A stretch of 64,000 bases of DNA from Paulinella micropora (GCA_009731375.1 BJOX01000266.1:398937-462936); one strand, 5' to 3'. Positions 37,666 to 51,440 are shown, numbered from the stretch's first letter. A program made the numbers and translations. Notes: generated from the sequence alone by a model not told the origin.

Positions 37666-37675
37666 ATTAACTTAT
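36937..37675. repeat. (CTA)n array, left arm of foldback
   Basis: Near-continuous CTA triplets with occasional variants. From 37,485 the phrase CTTATTAACTTATTA interrupts repeatedly. It is complementary to the TAG array that begins at 37,677. Confidence 0.95.
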
Positions 37676-38795
<1,120 letters not shown>

Positions 38796-38796
<1 letters not shown>

Positions 38797-39005
38797 AGTA
38801 GTAGTAAGTAGTAGTAAGTAGTAAGTAGTAAGTAGTAAGTAGTAAGTAGAAAGTAGTAAGTAGTAACTAGTAACTAGTAAGTAGTAAGTAGTAAGTAGTA
38901 AGCAGTAAGCAGTAAGTAGTAAGCAGTAAGCAGTAAGCAGTAAGCAGTAAGCAGTAAGTAGTAAGTAGTAAGTAAGTAGTAAGTAGTAAGTAAGTAGTAA
39001 GTAGT

Positions 39006-39064
<59 letters not shown>

Positions 39065-39095
39065 ATAGTAGTAGTAGTAGTAGACTACTACTACA

Positions 39096-39168
<73 letters not shown>

Positions 39169-39172
39169 GAAA
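38796..39172. repeat. AAGTAGT heptamer array, then TAG to CTA switch
   Basis: AGTAAGT/AGTAAGC units to about 39,010, then (TAG)n to 39,083, where the sequence switches back to (CTA)n to 39,170, giving a second, smaller foldback. Confidence 0.9.
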
Positions 39173-39270
39173 TCCTATTGCTAGTACTACTACTAGCACT
39201 ACGTAGTACTAACACTACTATTCTGCTAGATTGTTTGCCAGCAAGTAATACTAACAGAGGTTGTTTTTGA

Positions 39271-39337
<67 letters not shown>

Positions 39338-39662
39338 GTGTGTGTGTGTGTGTGTGTGTGCGTGTGCTTGTGTATGCGTCAACATCGGTACATGTACATC
39401 GGACGAGTGAGATATGTGACCATGTGCTGACGCTTGGTGTCCTGCAGTTGTGGCTGAGATATGTGAGCATATGCTGACGCTTGGTGTCCTGCAGTTGTGG
39501 CCGGCGCCGCGTTAGTTGCTTCTGCTAGATTCTTTGCCAGCAAGATAGGCATCTTCCACGCGGTCATTTTTTCCTCATATCTGTCTACATGTATGTGCTC
39601 TCTCTTTCTCTCTCTCTCTCTCTCTCACTCTCTCTCTCTCTCTCTCTCATCCCCTCCTCCCC
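39173..39662. repeat. GA/GT/CT dinucleotide tracts with duplicated exon-like phrase
   Basis: (GA)n at 39,268-39,332, (GT)n at 39,336-39,360 and (CT)n at 39,598-39,650. The phrase TGCTGACGCTTGGTGTCCTG with CAG|TTGTGGC occurs twice (about 39,426 and 39,474), and TTCTGCTAGATT...TTTGCCAGCAAG occurs at 39,220 and 39,520. Confidence 0.85.
39495..39562 (+). other. Candidate host exon (hydrophobic peptide)
   Basis: Flanked by CCTGCAG and GGTCATT. One frame reads VAGAALVASARFFASKIGIF followed by HA, which is hydrophobic and could be a membrane or signal segment. Its upstream acceptor and part of its body are duplicated earlier (39,220-39,450). Splicing is inferred only from AG/GT borders. Confidence 0.35.
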
Positions 39663-40058
39663 NNNNNNNNNNNNNNNNNNNNNNNNNNNNNNNNNNNNNN
39701 NNNNNNNNNNNNNNNNNNNNNNNNNNNNNNNNNNNNNNNNNNNNNNNNNNNNNNNNNNNNNNNNNNNNNNNNNNNNNNNNNNNNNNNNNNNNNNNNNNNN
39801 NNNNNNNNNNNNNNNNNNNNNNNNNNNNNNNNNNNNNNNNNNNNNNNNNNNNNNNNNNNNNNNNNNNNNNNNNNNNNNNNNNNNNNNNNNNNNNNNNNNN
39901 NNNNNNNNNNNNNNNNNNNNNNNNNNNNNNNNNNNNNNNNNNNNNNNNNNNNNNNNNNNNNNNNNNNNNNNNNNNNNNNNNNNNNNNNNNNNNNNNNNNN
40001 NNNNNNNNNNNNNNNNNNNNNNNNNNNNNNNNNNNNNNNNNNNNNNNNNNNNNNNNNN
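39663..40058. other. Assembly gap (396 N)
   Basis: N run entered from a (CT)n tract. ORFs drawn across it are meaningless. Confidence 0.99.
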
Positions 40059-40095
40059 TTTTGCTCTCCTCTTCCCACGCACACTTGCTGCAAAG

Positions 40096-40168
40096 GGCAT
40101 GTATACCTGTCCGTCTTGCTTACTGCAGGGCAACGCGGCTGGCAAAACAACCTTCGTACCAAAAGCAG
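40096..40168 (+). other. Candidate host exon with CxxC
   Basis: Between TGCTGCAAAG and AGCAGGTTGG. The frame [20 protein letters not shown] followed by VPKAG is coding-like in composition, with a CPSC motif. No repeats inside. Unknown protein. Confidence 0.4.
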
Positions 40169-40199
40169 GTTGGTGCCTTTTTCTGTTTTCTCTTAAATG

Positions 40200-40860
40200 A
40201 TGTCTTCTTGTTTTTCTTTCTTTCTTTCTTCCTTCCTTGCGTACTTGCTTCCTTGCTTCCTTGCTTCTTTGCTTCTTTGCTTCTTTGCTTCTTTGCTTCT
40301 TTGCTTCCTCTGTTCCATTTGCACACATACACACACACACATACACACATACACAAACACTTTCGCACAGGTCTGGATCAGGTACTGGTCTAACCAGGCT
40401 TGCCGAGCGGATGCACACATACACACACACACACACACACACATACTCACACACACACACATACACACACACACACACACACAAACACTTACGCACAGGT
40501 CTGGATCAGGTATTGGTCCGACCAGGCTTGTCGAGCGGATGCGCACATACACACACACACACACACATACTCACACATACTCACACACACACACATACAC
40601 ACACACACACACACACACATAGAATTTTGAGAAAATTTCAACAATTCTGAGACACACAGAGTCGGCCGGAAAACAGTCCCTTAAGGGCAGCCGGACAAGC
40701 AAATAAAAATTTATTTCTAAAATAATTGACGGTCCTACAGCTCCTAAATAGGTTGGGGGAGTCCTAAAACACTATACGTTCAAATCTACACGCAACACTT
40801 ACGCACAGGTCTGGATCAGGTACTGGTCCAGCCGGGCTTGCCGAGCGGACTACAACTTTT
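40200..40860. repeat. TTCTTTGC and (CA)n arrays with triplicated exon-like unit
   Basis: A pyrimidine-rich array (CTTGCTTC..., 40,205-40,315) and CA-rich arrays. The unit CGCACAGGTCTGGATCAGGT followed by CTTGCCGAGCGGA occurs at about 40,363, 40,493 and 40,803, separated by (CA)n. About 170 bp of unique sequence lies at 40,622-40,795. Confidence 0.85.
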
Positions 40861-40877
40861 GCCATTAGGTATATAAC

Positions 40878-41109
<232 letters not shown>

Positions 41110-41169
41110 GTAGATAAGCAGGCAAGTAGGTAAGTAGATAGTTGGACAGACGGAATAGATAGATAGTTA

Positions 41170-41271
41170 GCTCTGGTGCAGCCAGGCCTGCCGAGAGCAC
41201 TCCAGCTTTTGCCCTTAGGTATGTATGTATGTATGTATGTATGTATGTATGTATGTATCTATGTATGTTTG

Positions 41272-41305
<34 letters not shown>

Positions 41306-42240
41306 TGATTAAAGATGCAGAGATGCTAATCGTCTTCCCTCCCTCCCTCTACGAAAGACAACACACTCGCTTGACACTTTTGACAATGCAGAGATGCTAA
41401 TCGTCTTCCCTCCTACATACATGACAAACATTACAAACATTACAAACATTACATACATACATTTACATACGTTTACATGCATTTACATACATTTAAATAC
41501 CTCTACGAAAGACAACACACTCGCTTGACACTTTTGACAAGGCAGAGATGCTACTCGTACAAACATTACAAACATTACAAACACATTACATACATACATT
41601 TACATATATTTACATACATTTACATACATTTACATACCTCTACCAAAGACAACACACCCGCTTGACACTTTGACAAGGCAGAGATGCTAATCGCTTCCCT
41701 CCTACATACATTACAAACATTACAAACATTACAAACATTACAAACATTACATGCACATACATTTACATACATTTACATACCTCTACGAAAAGACAAATCA
41801 CCCACTTGACACTTTGACAAGGCAGAGATGCTAATCGTCTTCCCTCCTACATACATTACAAACATTACAAACATTACAAACATTACATACATACATTTAC
41901 ATACATTTACATACATTTACATACCTCTACGAAAGACAAATTCTGTATGTATGTATGTATGTATGTATGTATGTTTTATAATCTACATCCGCACCTGACG
42001 GTCTGTATGTATGTATGTATGTATGTATGTATGTATGTATGTTTTATAATCTACATCACCCGCTTGACACTTTGACAAGGCAGAGATGCTCATTGTCTTC
42101 TCCCTCCCTCTACGAAAGACAACACACCCGCTCATATATACATACACACATACATACATACATATATAAATACATACATACATACATACGTACATACATA
42201 CATACATAATAAATACATACCTAAGGGCAAAAGCTTGACA
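41170..42240. repeat. Minisatellite with TCTACGAAAGACAACACACT unit and (GTAT)n
   Basis: A unit of about 120-150 bp containing CTCTACGAAAGACAACACAC, CGCTTGACACTTT and GACAAGGCAGAGATGCTAAT occurs about six times (41,340-42,130), separated by (ACATT)n and (CATA)n. (GTAT)n tracts lie at 41,218-41,306, 41,945-41,975 and 42,005-42,045. The phrase AGCTTTTGCCCTTAGGTATG at 41,202 recurs inverted at about 42,225 and 42,330. Confidence 0.85.
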
Positions 42241-42639
42241 CTTCGACATGTTGTGCACATGATGAAACACACGTTGGGGTGTTGGGGTGCAAAGGAAGTA
42301 CATACATACATAGTACATACATACATACCTAAGGGCAAAAGCTGCAGTACTCTCGGCACCCCCCCCCGCATATGCACACTCCTGTCGGAATAAGTCATGG
42401 TTTGTGGGAACGAGGAAGAGTTGGGAGCTTATATTTGCAGGGTAGCTAGCCCCAGGCTCGATGTTGATGCTAATATGTTTGTTTTGGAATGCACGCAAAT
42501 ATTTACCTTAGGCGAGTGTCACCAGCATCCAGGCCTGGCTGCACCAGAGCTAACTATCTATCTATTCCGTCTGTCCAACTATTTACTTACCTACTTGCCT
42601 ACTTACCTACTTATCTACTTATCTACTGGGCATGAATGA

Positions 42640-44120
42640 GTTTGTATGTGTATGCATGTATTTCGACCTGGCAAGTCCACCGTCCTGCCTCTTTATCTAC
42701 GTGTTTGTATGTAGTATGTATGTGTATGTATGTGTATGTATGTATGTATGTATGTATGTATGTACATGTATGTATGTAAATGTATGTAAATGTATGTATG
42801 TATGTATGTATCAAGAAATATATGTATCTGTGTATTGAGGAATCTATGTATGTATGTATGTATTTAGAATTGGCGAGTCAACCTTCCTGCCTCTTTATCT
42901 ACGTGTTTGTATGTATGTGCATGTATATGCATGTATGTATGTATGTATGTATGTATGTATGTATGTATGCATGTAAATGTATCTAAATGTATGTATGTAT
43001 GTATGTAAATGTATGTATGTATGTATATATCAAGGAATCTATGTATCTGTGTATTCAGGAATATATGTATTTATGTATGTGTTAGAATTGGCGAGTCAAC
43101 CTTCCTGCCTCTTTATCTATGTGTTTGTATGTATGTGTATGTATATGCATGTATGTATGTATGTATGTATGTATGTATGTATGTATGTATGTACGTATAT
43201 ATGTATGAATACATGTATGTATTAGACTTGGCGAGTTAACCTTCCTGCCTTTTTATCTACTGTATGTATGTATGTGTATGTATATGCATGTATGTATGTA
43301 TGTATGTATGTATGTATGTATGTATGTATGTATGTATGTATGCATGTACGTATATATGTATGGCATGTATGTATTAGACTTGGCGAGTCAACCTTCCTGC
43401 CTCGTTATCTACTGTATGTATGTATGTATGTATGTATGTATGCATGCATGTATGTATGTATGTATGTATGTATGTATGTATGCATGTACGTATATATGTA
43501 TGTATGCATGTATGTGTTAGACTTGGCGAGTCAACCTTCCTGCCTCTTTATCTACTGTATGTATGTATGTATGTATGCATGTACGTATATATGTATGTAT
43601 GCATGTATGTGTTAGGCTTGGGGAGTCAACCTTCCTGCTTTTTTATCTACTGTATGTATGTATGTATGTATGCATGCACGTATATATGTATGTATGCATG
43701 TATGTGTTCGACTTGGCGAGTCAACCTTCCTGCCTCTTTATCTACTGTATGTATGTATGTATGTATGTATGTATTTATGCATGTTTGTATGTATGCATGT
43801 ATGTCTGCATGTACGTATATATGTATGTATGCATGTATGTGTTAGGCTTGGGGAGTCAACCTTCCTGCCTCTTTATCTACTGTATGTATGTATGTGTATG
43901 TATATACATGTATGTCTGTATGCATGTATGTATGTATGTATGCATGTACGTATATATGTATGTATGCATGTATGTATTAGACTTAGCGACTCAACCTTCC
44001 TGGCTTTTTACCTACGTGTTTGTATGTATGTGTATGTATATGTATGTATGTATGCATGTACGTATATATGTATGTGTTAGACTTGGTGATTCAACCTTCC
44101 TGCCTCTTTATCTACGGGCC
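42640..44120. repeat. Minisatellite with about 11 copies of GGCGAGTCAACCTTCCTGCC unit
   Basis: A 35-base exon-like core (GACTTGGCGAGTCAACCTTC, then CTGCCTCTTTATCTAC) is followed each time by GTATGT- or GTGTTTG-type sequence that expands into (GTAT)n. Copies at about 42,667, 42,869, 43,089, 43,227, 43,381, 43,523, 43,620, 43,708, 43,848, 43,984 and 44,085, with spacing 90-220 bp. Confidence 0.9.
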
Positions 44121-44168
44121 CCTCCTCTCTGTCTTCAAAATCACCCAGCAAGGACCAATCGTGAAAGG
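44085..44168 (+). other. Candidate host exon downstream of the minisatellite
   Basis: The last copy of the unit continues into unique sequence reading IQPSCLFIYGPLLSVFKITQ followed by QGPIVKG before GGTTCTT. A partial copy (CTGTCTCTTTATCTACGGAC) appears at 44,463. This suggests the array grew from part of a longer exon. Confidence 0.35.
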
Positions 44169-44404
44169 TTCTTCTTCTTTTTCTTCTTCTTTTTCTTCTT
44201 CTTCTTCTTCTTCTTCTTCTTCTTCTTCTTCTTCTTCTTCTTCTTCTTCTCCTTCTTCTTCTCCTTCTTATTCTCCTTCTTCTTCTTCTTCTTCTTCTTC
44301 TTCTTCTTCTTCTTCTTCTTCTTCTTCTCTTCTTCTCTTCTTCTTCTTCCTTTCACAAACTATTTATCTCTTCCGTCCACCTAGTCATCTACCTACTTAT
44401 CGAA

Positions 44405-44460
<56 letters not shown>

Positions 44461-44508
44461 TCCTGTCTCTTTATCTACGGACCACTTGTACTCAGCAAGG
44501 TTATTTAT

Positions 44509-44560
<52 letters not shown>

Positions 44561-44621
44561 ATCTATCTATCTATGTACCTATCTACCTATCTATCCATCT
44601 ATCTATCTATCCATCTATCTC

Positions 44622-44660
<39 letters not shown>

Positions 44661-44802
44661 CATGGTGAAAGGTTCTTTCTTCCTTATCATATTCTAAACT
44701 ATCTATCTAACCCGTCTATTCAATCATCTACCTACCTATCTACTTACCTACTTATCAACATGTATACATATCTACTATGTAGCGACCTATCTACCTACTT
44801 AC

Positions 44803-44815
<13 letters not shown>
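44169..44815. repeat. (CTT)n, (TA)n and (CTAT)n arrays
   Basis: (CTT)n 44,169-44,350, (TA)n 44,405-44,457, (CTAT)n 44,505-44,660, with short unique pieces between. Confidence 0.95.
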
Positions 44816-44833
<18 letters not shown>

Positions 44834-44917
44834 CATATATATATATACATACATATACATATGTATATATATACATATATATATCCTCAGGCTTCGGCAA
44901 GGATAAAGGCTCCACGT

Positions 44918-44952
<35 letters not shown>

Positions 44953-45029
44953 CTACTTATATATTTCTACCTCCTCAGGCTTCGGTAAGGATAAAGGCTC
45001 CACGTATACATATATATATACATACAAAT

Positions 45030-45061
<32 letters not shown>

Positions 45062-45345
45062 GTAATATCTACTTATATATTTCTACCTCTTCAGGCTTCG
45101 GTAAGGATAAAGGCTCCACGTATACATATATATATATACATACATATATATATACATATATATACATATATAATATCTACTTATATTTTTCTACCTCCTC
45201 GGGCTTCGGTAATGATAAAGGCTCCACGTATACATATATATATACATACATACATACATACATATATATATATATATATTTATATATATAATATATATTT
45301 CTACCTCCTCAGGCTTCGGTAAGGATAAAGGCTCCACGTCTGAGT
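44816..45345. repeat. Five copies of a CTCAGGCTTCGGTAAGGATA unit in (TA)n
   Basis: The unit CTACCTCCTCAGGCTTCGGT, then AAGGATAAAGGCTCCACGTA, occurs at about 44,885, 44,972, 45,090, 45,197 and 45,303, each followed by (TA)n/(CATA)n. The period is about 90-115 bp. Confidence 0.9.
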
Positions 45346-45469
45346 CTACCTATGGGTATGTGCACATGTATCTATGTCTTTATATATGTACGTACGTATT
45401 TAAATATGTATGTATCAAAATATGTCTGCAGACGCCTATATGGGGCCTGGCATCCAAACAGCAAAAGGT

Positions 45470-45493
45470 ATTCTATGTATGTATGTATGTATG

Positions 45494-45564
<71 letters not shown>

Positions 45565-45780
45565 GTATCTACGTATGTATGTTTGTTTGTTTGTTTGTTT
45601 GTCTGTTTGTTTGTTTGTTTGTTTGTTTGTTTGTATGTATGTAGCTTGGCGATCCCAACAGGAGACGAGAAAGATGTATGTATGTATCTACGTATGTATG
45701 TATGTTTGTTTGTTTGTTTGTTTGTTTGTTTGTATGTGTGTAGCTTGGCGATCCCAACAGGAGACGAGAAAGATACCACA
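45470..45780. repeat. (GTAT)n/(CTAT)n/(GTTT)n with duplicated exon-like unit
   Basis: Tetranucleotide tracts, with AGCTTGGCGATCCCAACAGG then AGACGAGAAAGAT at 45,641 and 45,742. Confidence 0.9.
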
Positions 45781-46005
45781 GAGGGCATCGTAATGTGCTG
45801 GTATAGCTGTATTAATTTGTATTGTATTACAATTAAATTTTATTCCATTGCATTATATTGTAATGTGCTGGTAGAGCTGTATTAATTTGTATTGTATTTA
45901 CAATTAAATTATATTCTATTGCATGATATTATAAGACATGACTGATGTGCTGGTAGTTGTATTATTTTATATCATATGTCTCTCTCTATGTATAATTTAT
46001 GTGTA

Positions 46006-46048
<43 letters not shown>

Positions 46049-46138
46049 TCCTCTCTTCTACATGTATTGATTTCCAATTTATGCATGTGCATGCCTCTGG
46101 GAATGAGCTTGAGTTTAAAGCGAAGCTGCGTCGTGCCG

Positions 46139-46171
<33 letters not shown>

Positions 46172-46312
46172 GAGAGAGAGAGATACAGAGAGAGAGAAAG
46201 AAAGAAAGAAAGAAAGCAAGAAAGAAAGAAAGGAAGGAAGGAAGGAAGGAAGGAAGTAAGGAAAAAAAAAAAAAAAAAAAAAAAAAAGAGGGAGGGGGAG
46301 AGGGAGAGAGAG
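45781..46312. repeat. ATTGTATTACAATTAAATT duplicates, (CT)n, (TA)n, (GAAA)n, poly-A
   Basis: The phrase AATGTGCTGGTA then GAGCTGTATTAATTTGTATT is repeated at 45,790 and 45,860. (CT)n lies at 46,012-46,047, and purine tracts lie before the N gap. At 46,083-46,140 is a copy of the coding-like ATGAGCTTGAGTTTAAAGCG phrase that recurs at 46,930. Confidence 0.85.
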
Positions 46313-46825
46313 NNNNNNNNNNNNNNNNNNNNNNNNNNNNNNNNNNNNNNNNNNNNNNNNNNNNNNNNNNNNNNNNNNNNNNNNNNNNNNNNNNNNNNNN
46401 NNNNNNNNNNNNNNNNNNNNNNNNNNNNNNNNNNNNNNNNNNNNNNNNNNNNNNNNNNNNNNNNNNNNNNNNNNNNNNNNNNNNNNNNNNNNNNNNNNNN
46501 NNNNNNNNNNNNNNNNNNNNNNNNNNNNNNNNNNNNNNNNNNNNNNNNNNNNNNNNNNNNNNNNNNNNNNNNNNNNNNNNNNNNNNNNNNNNNNNNNNNN
46601 NNNNNNNNNNNNNNNNNNNNNNNNNNNNNNNNNNNNNNNNNNNNNNNNNNNNNNNNNNNNNNNNNNNNNNNNNNNNNNNNNNNNNNNNNNNNNNNNNNNN
46701 NNNNNNNNNNNNNNNNNNNNNNNNNNNNNNNNNNNNNNNNNNNNNNNNNNNNNNNNNNNNNNNNNNNNNNNNNNNNNNNNNNNNNNNNNNNNNNNNNNNN
46801 NNNNNNNNNNNNNNNNNNNNNNNNN
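46313..46825. other. Assembly gap (513 N)
   Basis: N run between poly-A/GA-rich edges. The AATTTATGCATGTGCATGCC-like phrase occurs on both sides, so the gap lies inside a local duplication. Confidence 0.99.
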
Positions 46826-46902
46826 AAAAAAAAAAAAAAAAAAAAAAAAGAGAGAGAGAGAGAGAGAGGGAGAAAGAGAGAGAGAGAGGGAGAGAGAGAG
46901 AG

Positions 46903-47037
46903 CCAATTGATGCATGTGCATGCCTCTAGGGATGAGCTTGAGTTTAAAGCGAAGCTGCGACGTGCCGATAAAGTGTTCCATGTCAACTCAAAAGAACCCA
47001 CAACCGTAATCTACAGATTTTACTTTTCAAAATGCAG
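46903..47037 (+). other. Candidate host exon (KVFHVNSKEP)
   Basis: Flanked by AGAG and GCAGTATAAT. An open frame reads LMHVHASRDELEFKAKLRRA followed by DKVFHVNSKEPTTVIYRFYF, a normal-looking soluble peptide. Degenerate copies of its second half occur at about 47,518 (KVFHVNSKEPATDVDF), 48,003 and 48,295, with increasing damage. Confidence 0.45.
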
Positions 47038-48490
47038 TATAATACAATACAAGTACAGTACAGTACAGTATAGTACAACACACAGTACAATACAATATAA
47101 TACAATACAATACAATACAATACAATACAATACAATACAATACAATACAATACAATGCAATACAATACAATACAATACAATACAATACAATACATACAAT
47201 ACAATACAATACAATACAATACAATACAATACAATACAATACAATACAATACAATACAATACAATACAAAACAATGCAATGCAATACAATGCAATTGCAA
47301 TACCATGCAATACAGTACAATACAATACAATACAATACAAAATAATACAGTAGAATGCAATACAATACAATACAATACAATGCAATACAATACAATACAA
47401 TACAACACAATACAATACAATACAATAGAATGCAATACAATACAATACAATGCAATACAATACAATACAATACAATACAATACAATACAATACAATATAA
47501 TAAGCAAAGCTTCATCGCGATAAAGTGTTCCACGTCAACTCCAAAGAGCCCGCTACCGATGTAGATTTCACAGACATGACTTTTCAAAATACAATACAAT
47601 ACAATACAATACAATACAATACAATACAATACAATACAATGCAATACAATCCCATTGCAATACAATACAATACAATACAATACCATACCATACCATACCA
47701 TACAATACAATACAATACAATACAATACAATACAATGCAATGCAATGCAATATAATCCCATTGCAATACAACACAATACAATACAATACAATACAATACA
47801 ATACAACAATACAATAAGCGGATTAGCTTTATTTATCACTTTTACAACAAACTGAAGCTTATAACCACTACTTCAATGAACTTTTTTTCGTTTTGCCATC
47901 CGTAACTCTGAGTCACTTTTAATATTAATACTTGCCACCCGTCCGAAACTTTGCTAAGTGAGGCCAGCCGCTATAGTTGTAAATTGATAAAATACAATAC
48001 AATCAGCTTTGTTGCGCCGATAAGGTTTTCCATTTGAACTCAAAGAGCCTACTACCGTAATTCAAAATACAATACGATACAATACGATACAATACGATAC
48101 GATACAATACGATACAATACAATACAATACAATACAATACAATACATTACATTACATTACATGACAATACAATGCAATGCAATACAATACAATACAATAC
48201 AATGCAATACAGTACAATACAAATACAATACAATACAATACAATACAATACAATACAATGCAATACCATACAATACAACACCACACAATATAAAGTTTTC
48301 TATGTTAACTAAAAAGAGCCTAGTACCGTAATCTGCACCACATAAGACTTTCAAAAATGTAATATAAGATAAGACAAGACATTACATTAGATTACATGAC
48401 ATGACATGACATGACATGACATGACATTACATTACATTAGATTACATTACATTAGATTACATTACATTAGATTACATTAGATTGCATTAC
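47038..48490. repeat. (ATACA)n pentanucleotide arrays with exon relics
   Basis: ACAAT/ATACA arrays at 47,038-47,500, 47,588-47,815, 48,065-48,288 and ACATT/ACATG arrays at 48,355-48,490. Each array follows a copy of the KVFHVNSKEP relic. A unique stretch lies at 47,816-47,985. Confidence 0.9.
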
Positions 48491-48852
48491 ACTACCTTAC
48501 CCCTGGTGAGGCGGAAAGCGTTGGCAGCTGCGCCAGAGTACGTCTGCATATCATATGCATACATATACGCAGTGAGTTTGATCCTGTTGTCGTGGTGAGA
48601 GACGAGGGTCATGTTCGTAGCTTTGCTTAGAGCTTGGATGTGAGATTGATTTTGGTCGGGTATGTTGTTGTTCTTCGTCACGAGTGCGTGGTCTGTTGCT
48701 GTCTGGAGGGTGACGTCTGGTCGTCCGTGGGGACAAGGATATCTATGTCTTGCATGTAGGGCGTAGTGAGGCGGGAAGTGGTGGGCGTCGTGCGAGAGGA
48801 TGGGAGCACAATGCGGGCACATTTTCACTACCAGCTTGAAGCCAATGATCCG
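48490..48852 (-). other. Non-repetitive open frame, possible host exon
   Basis: About 120 codons open on the minus strand in otherwise repetitive DNA, reading KMCPHCAPILSHDAHHFPPH, then PDVTLQTATDHALVTKNNNI and ending LTRGKVV. CxxC and His clusters could bind zinc. No family recognised. It lacks a convincing start and may be an exon or a retroelement fragment. Confidence 0.35.
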
Positions 48853-48857
48853 TGAGA

Positions 48858-48908
<51 letters not shown>

Positions 48909-49050
48909 AGGGAGGGAGGGAGGGCAAATGACCGAAGTTGGTTAAGAAGAGACCTGTTGCGAAGGGAGAGAGAGAGAGAGAGAGAGAGGGAGGGAGAGAG
49001 GGAGAGGGAGGGCAAATGACCGAGGTTTGTTAAGAAGAGATCTGTTGCGA

Positions 49051-49091
<41 letters not shown>

Positions 49092-49130
49092 NNNNNNNNN
49101 NAGAGAGAGAGAGAGAGAGAACGGATTACT
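48853..49130. repeat. (GA)n arrays with triplicated GACCGAAGTTGGTTAAGAAG unit and 10-N gap
   Basis: GGCAAATGACCGAAGTTGGT with TAAGAAGAGACCTGTTGCG occurs at 48,923 and 49,012, separated by (GA)n/(GGGA)n. N at 49,092-49,101. Confidence 0.9.
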
Positions 49131-49276
49131 TACTGACTTACCGACTGACTCACTCACTCACTTACTTACTTGCTTACCTACTCACTCACTCACTCACTTA
49201 CTTACTTACTTACTTACTTACCTACTTACTTACTTGCTTACTTACTTACTTACTTACTTACTTGCTTACTTACTTG

Positions 49277-49317
<41 letters not shown>

Positions 49318-49356
49318 CTACCTACCTACCTACTTACTTACTTACTTACTTACCTG

Positions 49357-49401
<45 letters not shown>

Positions 49402-49567
49402 CTCTACTTACTTACTTTCTTACTTACCTACTTACTTACTTACTTACTTACTTAGCTACTTACTTACTTACTTACTAACCTACTTACTTACTAACTTACT
49501 TACTTGCTTGCTTGCTTACTTACTTACAGTATGGAGTCTAATCCTAGTGGCGACTTACTTACTAACC

Positions 49568-49631
<64 letters not shown>

Positions 49632-49632
49632 G
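49131..49632. repeat. (CTTA)n array
   Basis: Tetranucleotide array with CTCA and CTTG variants, interrupted at 49,530 by a partial copy of the exon starting TATGGAGTCTAATCCTAG. Confidence 0.95.
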
Positions 49633-49686
49633 TATGGAGTCTAACCCTAGCGCCGCTCAGTTGCAGGACGACCCTCGCTATCGAAG
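49633..49686 (+). other. Candidate host exon (MESNPSAAQLQDDPRY)
   Basis: Preceded by CTTACTTACAG and followed by GTATGTAAGT, textbook acceptor and donor. It encodes MESNPSAAQLQDDPRYRR. Its last 20 bases, GACGACCCTCGCTATCGNAG, are repeated four more times downstream, each followed by GTATGT/GTGTGT. Confidence 0.5.
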
Positions 49687-49689
49687 GTA

Positions 49690-49731
<42 letters not shown>

Positions 49732-49752
49732 CAAGCAAGTAAGCAAGTAAGC

Positions 49753-49785
<33 letters not shown>

Positions 49786-49845
49786 TCCAAATGCCGCTTA
49801 GTTGCAGGACGACCCTCGCTATCGCAGGTATGTAAGTAAGTAAGC

Positions 49846-49879
<34 letters not shown>

Positions 49880-49889
49880 TTAAGTAAGC

Positions 49890-49922
<33 letters not shown>

Positions 49923-49967
49923 TCTAAATGCCGCTTAGTTGCAGGACGACCCTCGCTATCGCAGGTA

Positions 49968-50013
<46 letters not shown>

Positions 50014-50119
50014 TAAGTAAGTAAGTAAGTAAGTAAGTAAGTAGGTAGGTAAGTAAGTAAGTATCCAAATGCCGCTTAGTTGCAGGACGCCTCGCTATCG
50101 CAGGTATGCATGTATTTAC

Positions 50120-50157
<38 letters not shown>

Positions 50158-50275
50158 TAAGTAAGTAATTTAAGTAAGTAAGTTAAGTAAGTAAGTACGT
50201 TAGTACGTAAGTACACGTAAGTACGTAAGTATCCAAATGCCGCTTAGTTGCAGGACGGCCCTCGCTATTGCAGGT
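49687..50275. repeat. (GTAA)n arrays with four exon-end copies
   Basis: Unit: ATCCAAATGCCGCTTAGTTG, CAGGACGACCCTCGCTATCG, CAG|GTATGTAAGTAAG..., with cores at 49,808, 49,945, 50,083 and 50,252. The (GTAA)n starts at the donor site in each. Confidence 0.92.
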
Positions 50276-50572
50276 GTGTATGTATGTATGTATGTATGTA
50301 TGTATGTGTGTATGTATGTATGTATGTATGCATGTATGCATGTATGCATGTATGTATGTATGTATGTATGTATGCATGCATGCATGCATGTATGCATTGC
50401 ATGCATTCAAGGCATGCATAGCATGCATGCATAGCATGCATGCATTCAATGCATGCATAGCATGCATGCATGCGTGCGTGCGTGCATGCATGCATGCATG
50501 CATGCATGTATGTATGTATGTATGTATGTATGTATGTATATATGTATGTATATATGTATGTATATATGTATG

Positions 50573-50607
<35 letters not shown>

Positions 50608-50640
50608 TGTATGTATGTAATGCATGCAAGCAAAATGTGT
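50276..50640. repeat. (GTAT)n and (GCAT)n palindromic array
   Basis: Pure tetranucleotides; the GCAT part (50,370-50,505) is self-complementary and includes CATTGCATGCATTCAAGGC variants. Confidence 0.95.
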
Positions 50641-51005
50641 GTATGTATATAGGATGATAATAAGGACTGATGTTCCGAACTATCCTGAGGATTTTTTGTA
50701 TGTATATACATACGTATTTTTGTATGTATGTATAAACTGAAGAAGCGTGTTTTTGTATAAATGTATACATGTGCATGTATGTAGCGATATGTGTATATAT
50801 GTTTTCTGTATGTACTTATATATGTATGTATATATTATTTTATGTGTATGTCTGTGTATATGTAGGGTGATGATAAGGACTGATGCTGCGAACTATGCAA
50901 GAGATGGAAGAAGCGATATGTGTATATATGTATGCATGCATGTATACATGTATGCAGGAGTGTAAGTACAGTAAGTAAGTAAAGTTAAGTAAAGTAAAGT
51001 AAGTA

Positions 51006-51036
<31 letters not shown>

Positions 51037-51175
51037 AAGTAAGTAAGTAAGTCAGGAAGTAAGTAAGTAAGTAAGTAAGCAAGTAAGTAGGTAGGTAAGT
51101 AAGTAAGTATCCAAATGCGCATGTATACATGTATGCAGGAGTGTAAGTAAAGTAAGTAAGTAAAGTAAGTAAGTA

Positions 51176-51214
<39 letters not shown>

Positions 51215-51229
51215 GTAAGTAAGTAAGTG

Positions 51230-51260
<31 letters not shown>

Positions 51261-51440
51261 TAAATAAGTAAATAAGTAAGTACCTGTCCACCGCAGTGAG
51301 ATGGGAGCTACATACATACATACATACATACATACATACATACATACATACATACATACATACATACATGCTCTGATCAGGCTGATGTGCTGAACTATGC
51401 GGAGGAAACTTGTATGTATGTCTTATGTTGTATGTCTGTA
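50641..51440. repeat. Exon-like units with (GTAA)n and (CATA)n
   Basis: Related phrases GATGATAAGGACTGATGTTC (50,653), GATGATAAGGACTGATGCTG (50,869) and GATCAGGCTGATGTGCTGAA (51,375) precede GTAT- or GTAA-type arrays. (AGTA)n runs at 50,965-51,110 and 51,145-51,285, with GTATACATGTATGCAGGAGT duplicated at 50,940 and 51,122. (CATA)n lies at 51,310-51,368. Confidence 0.85.
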
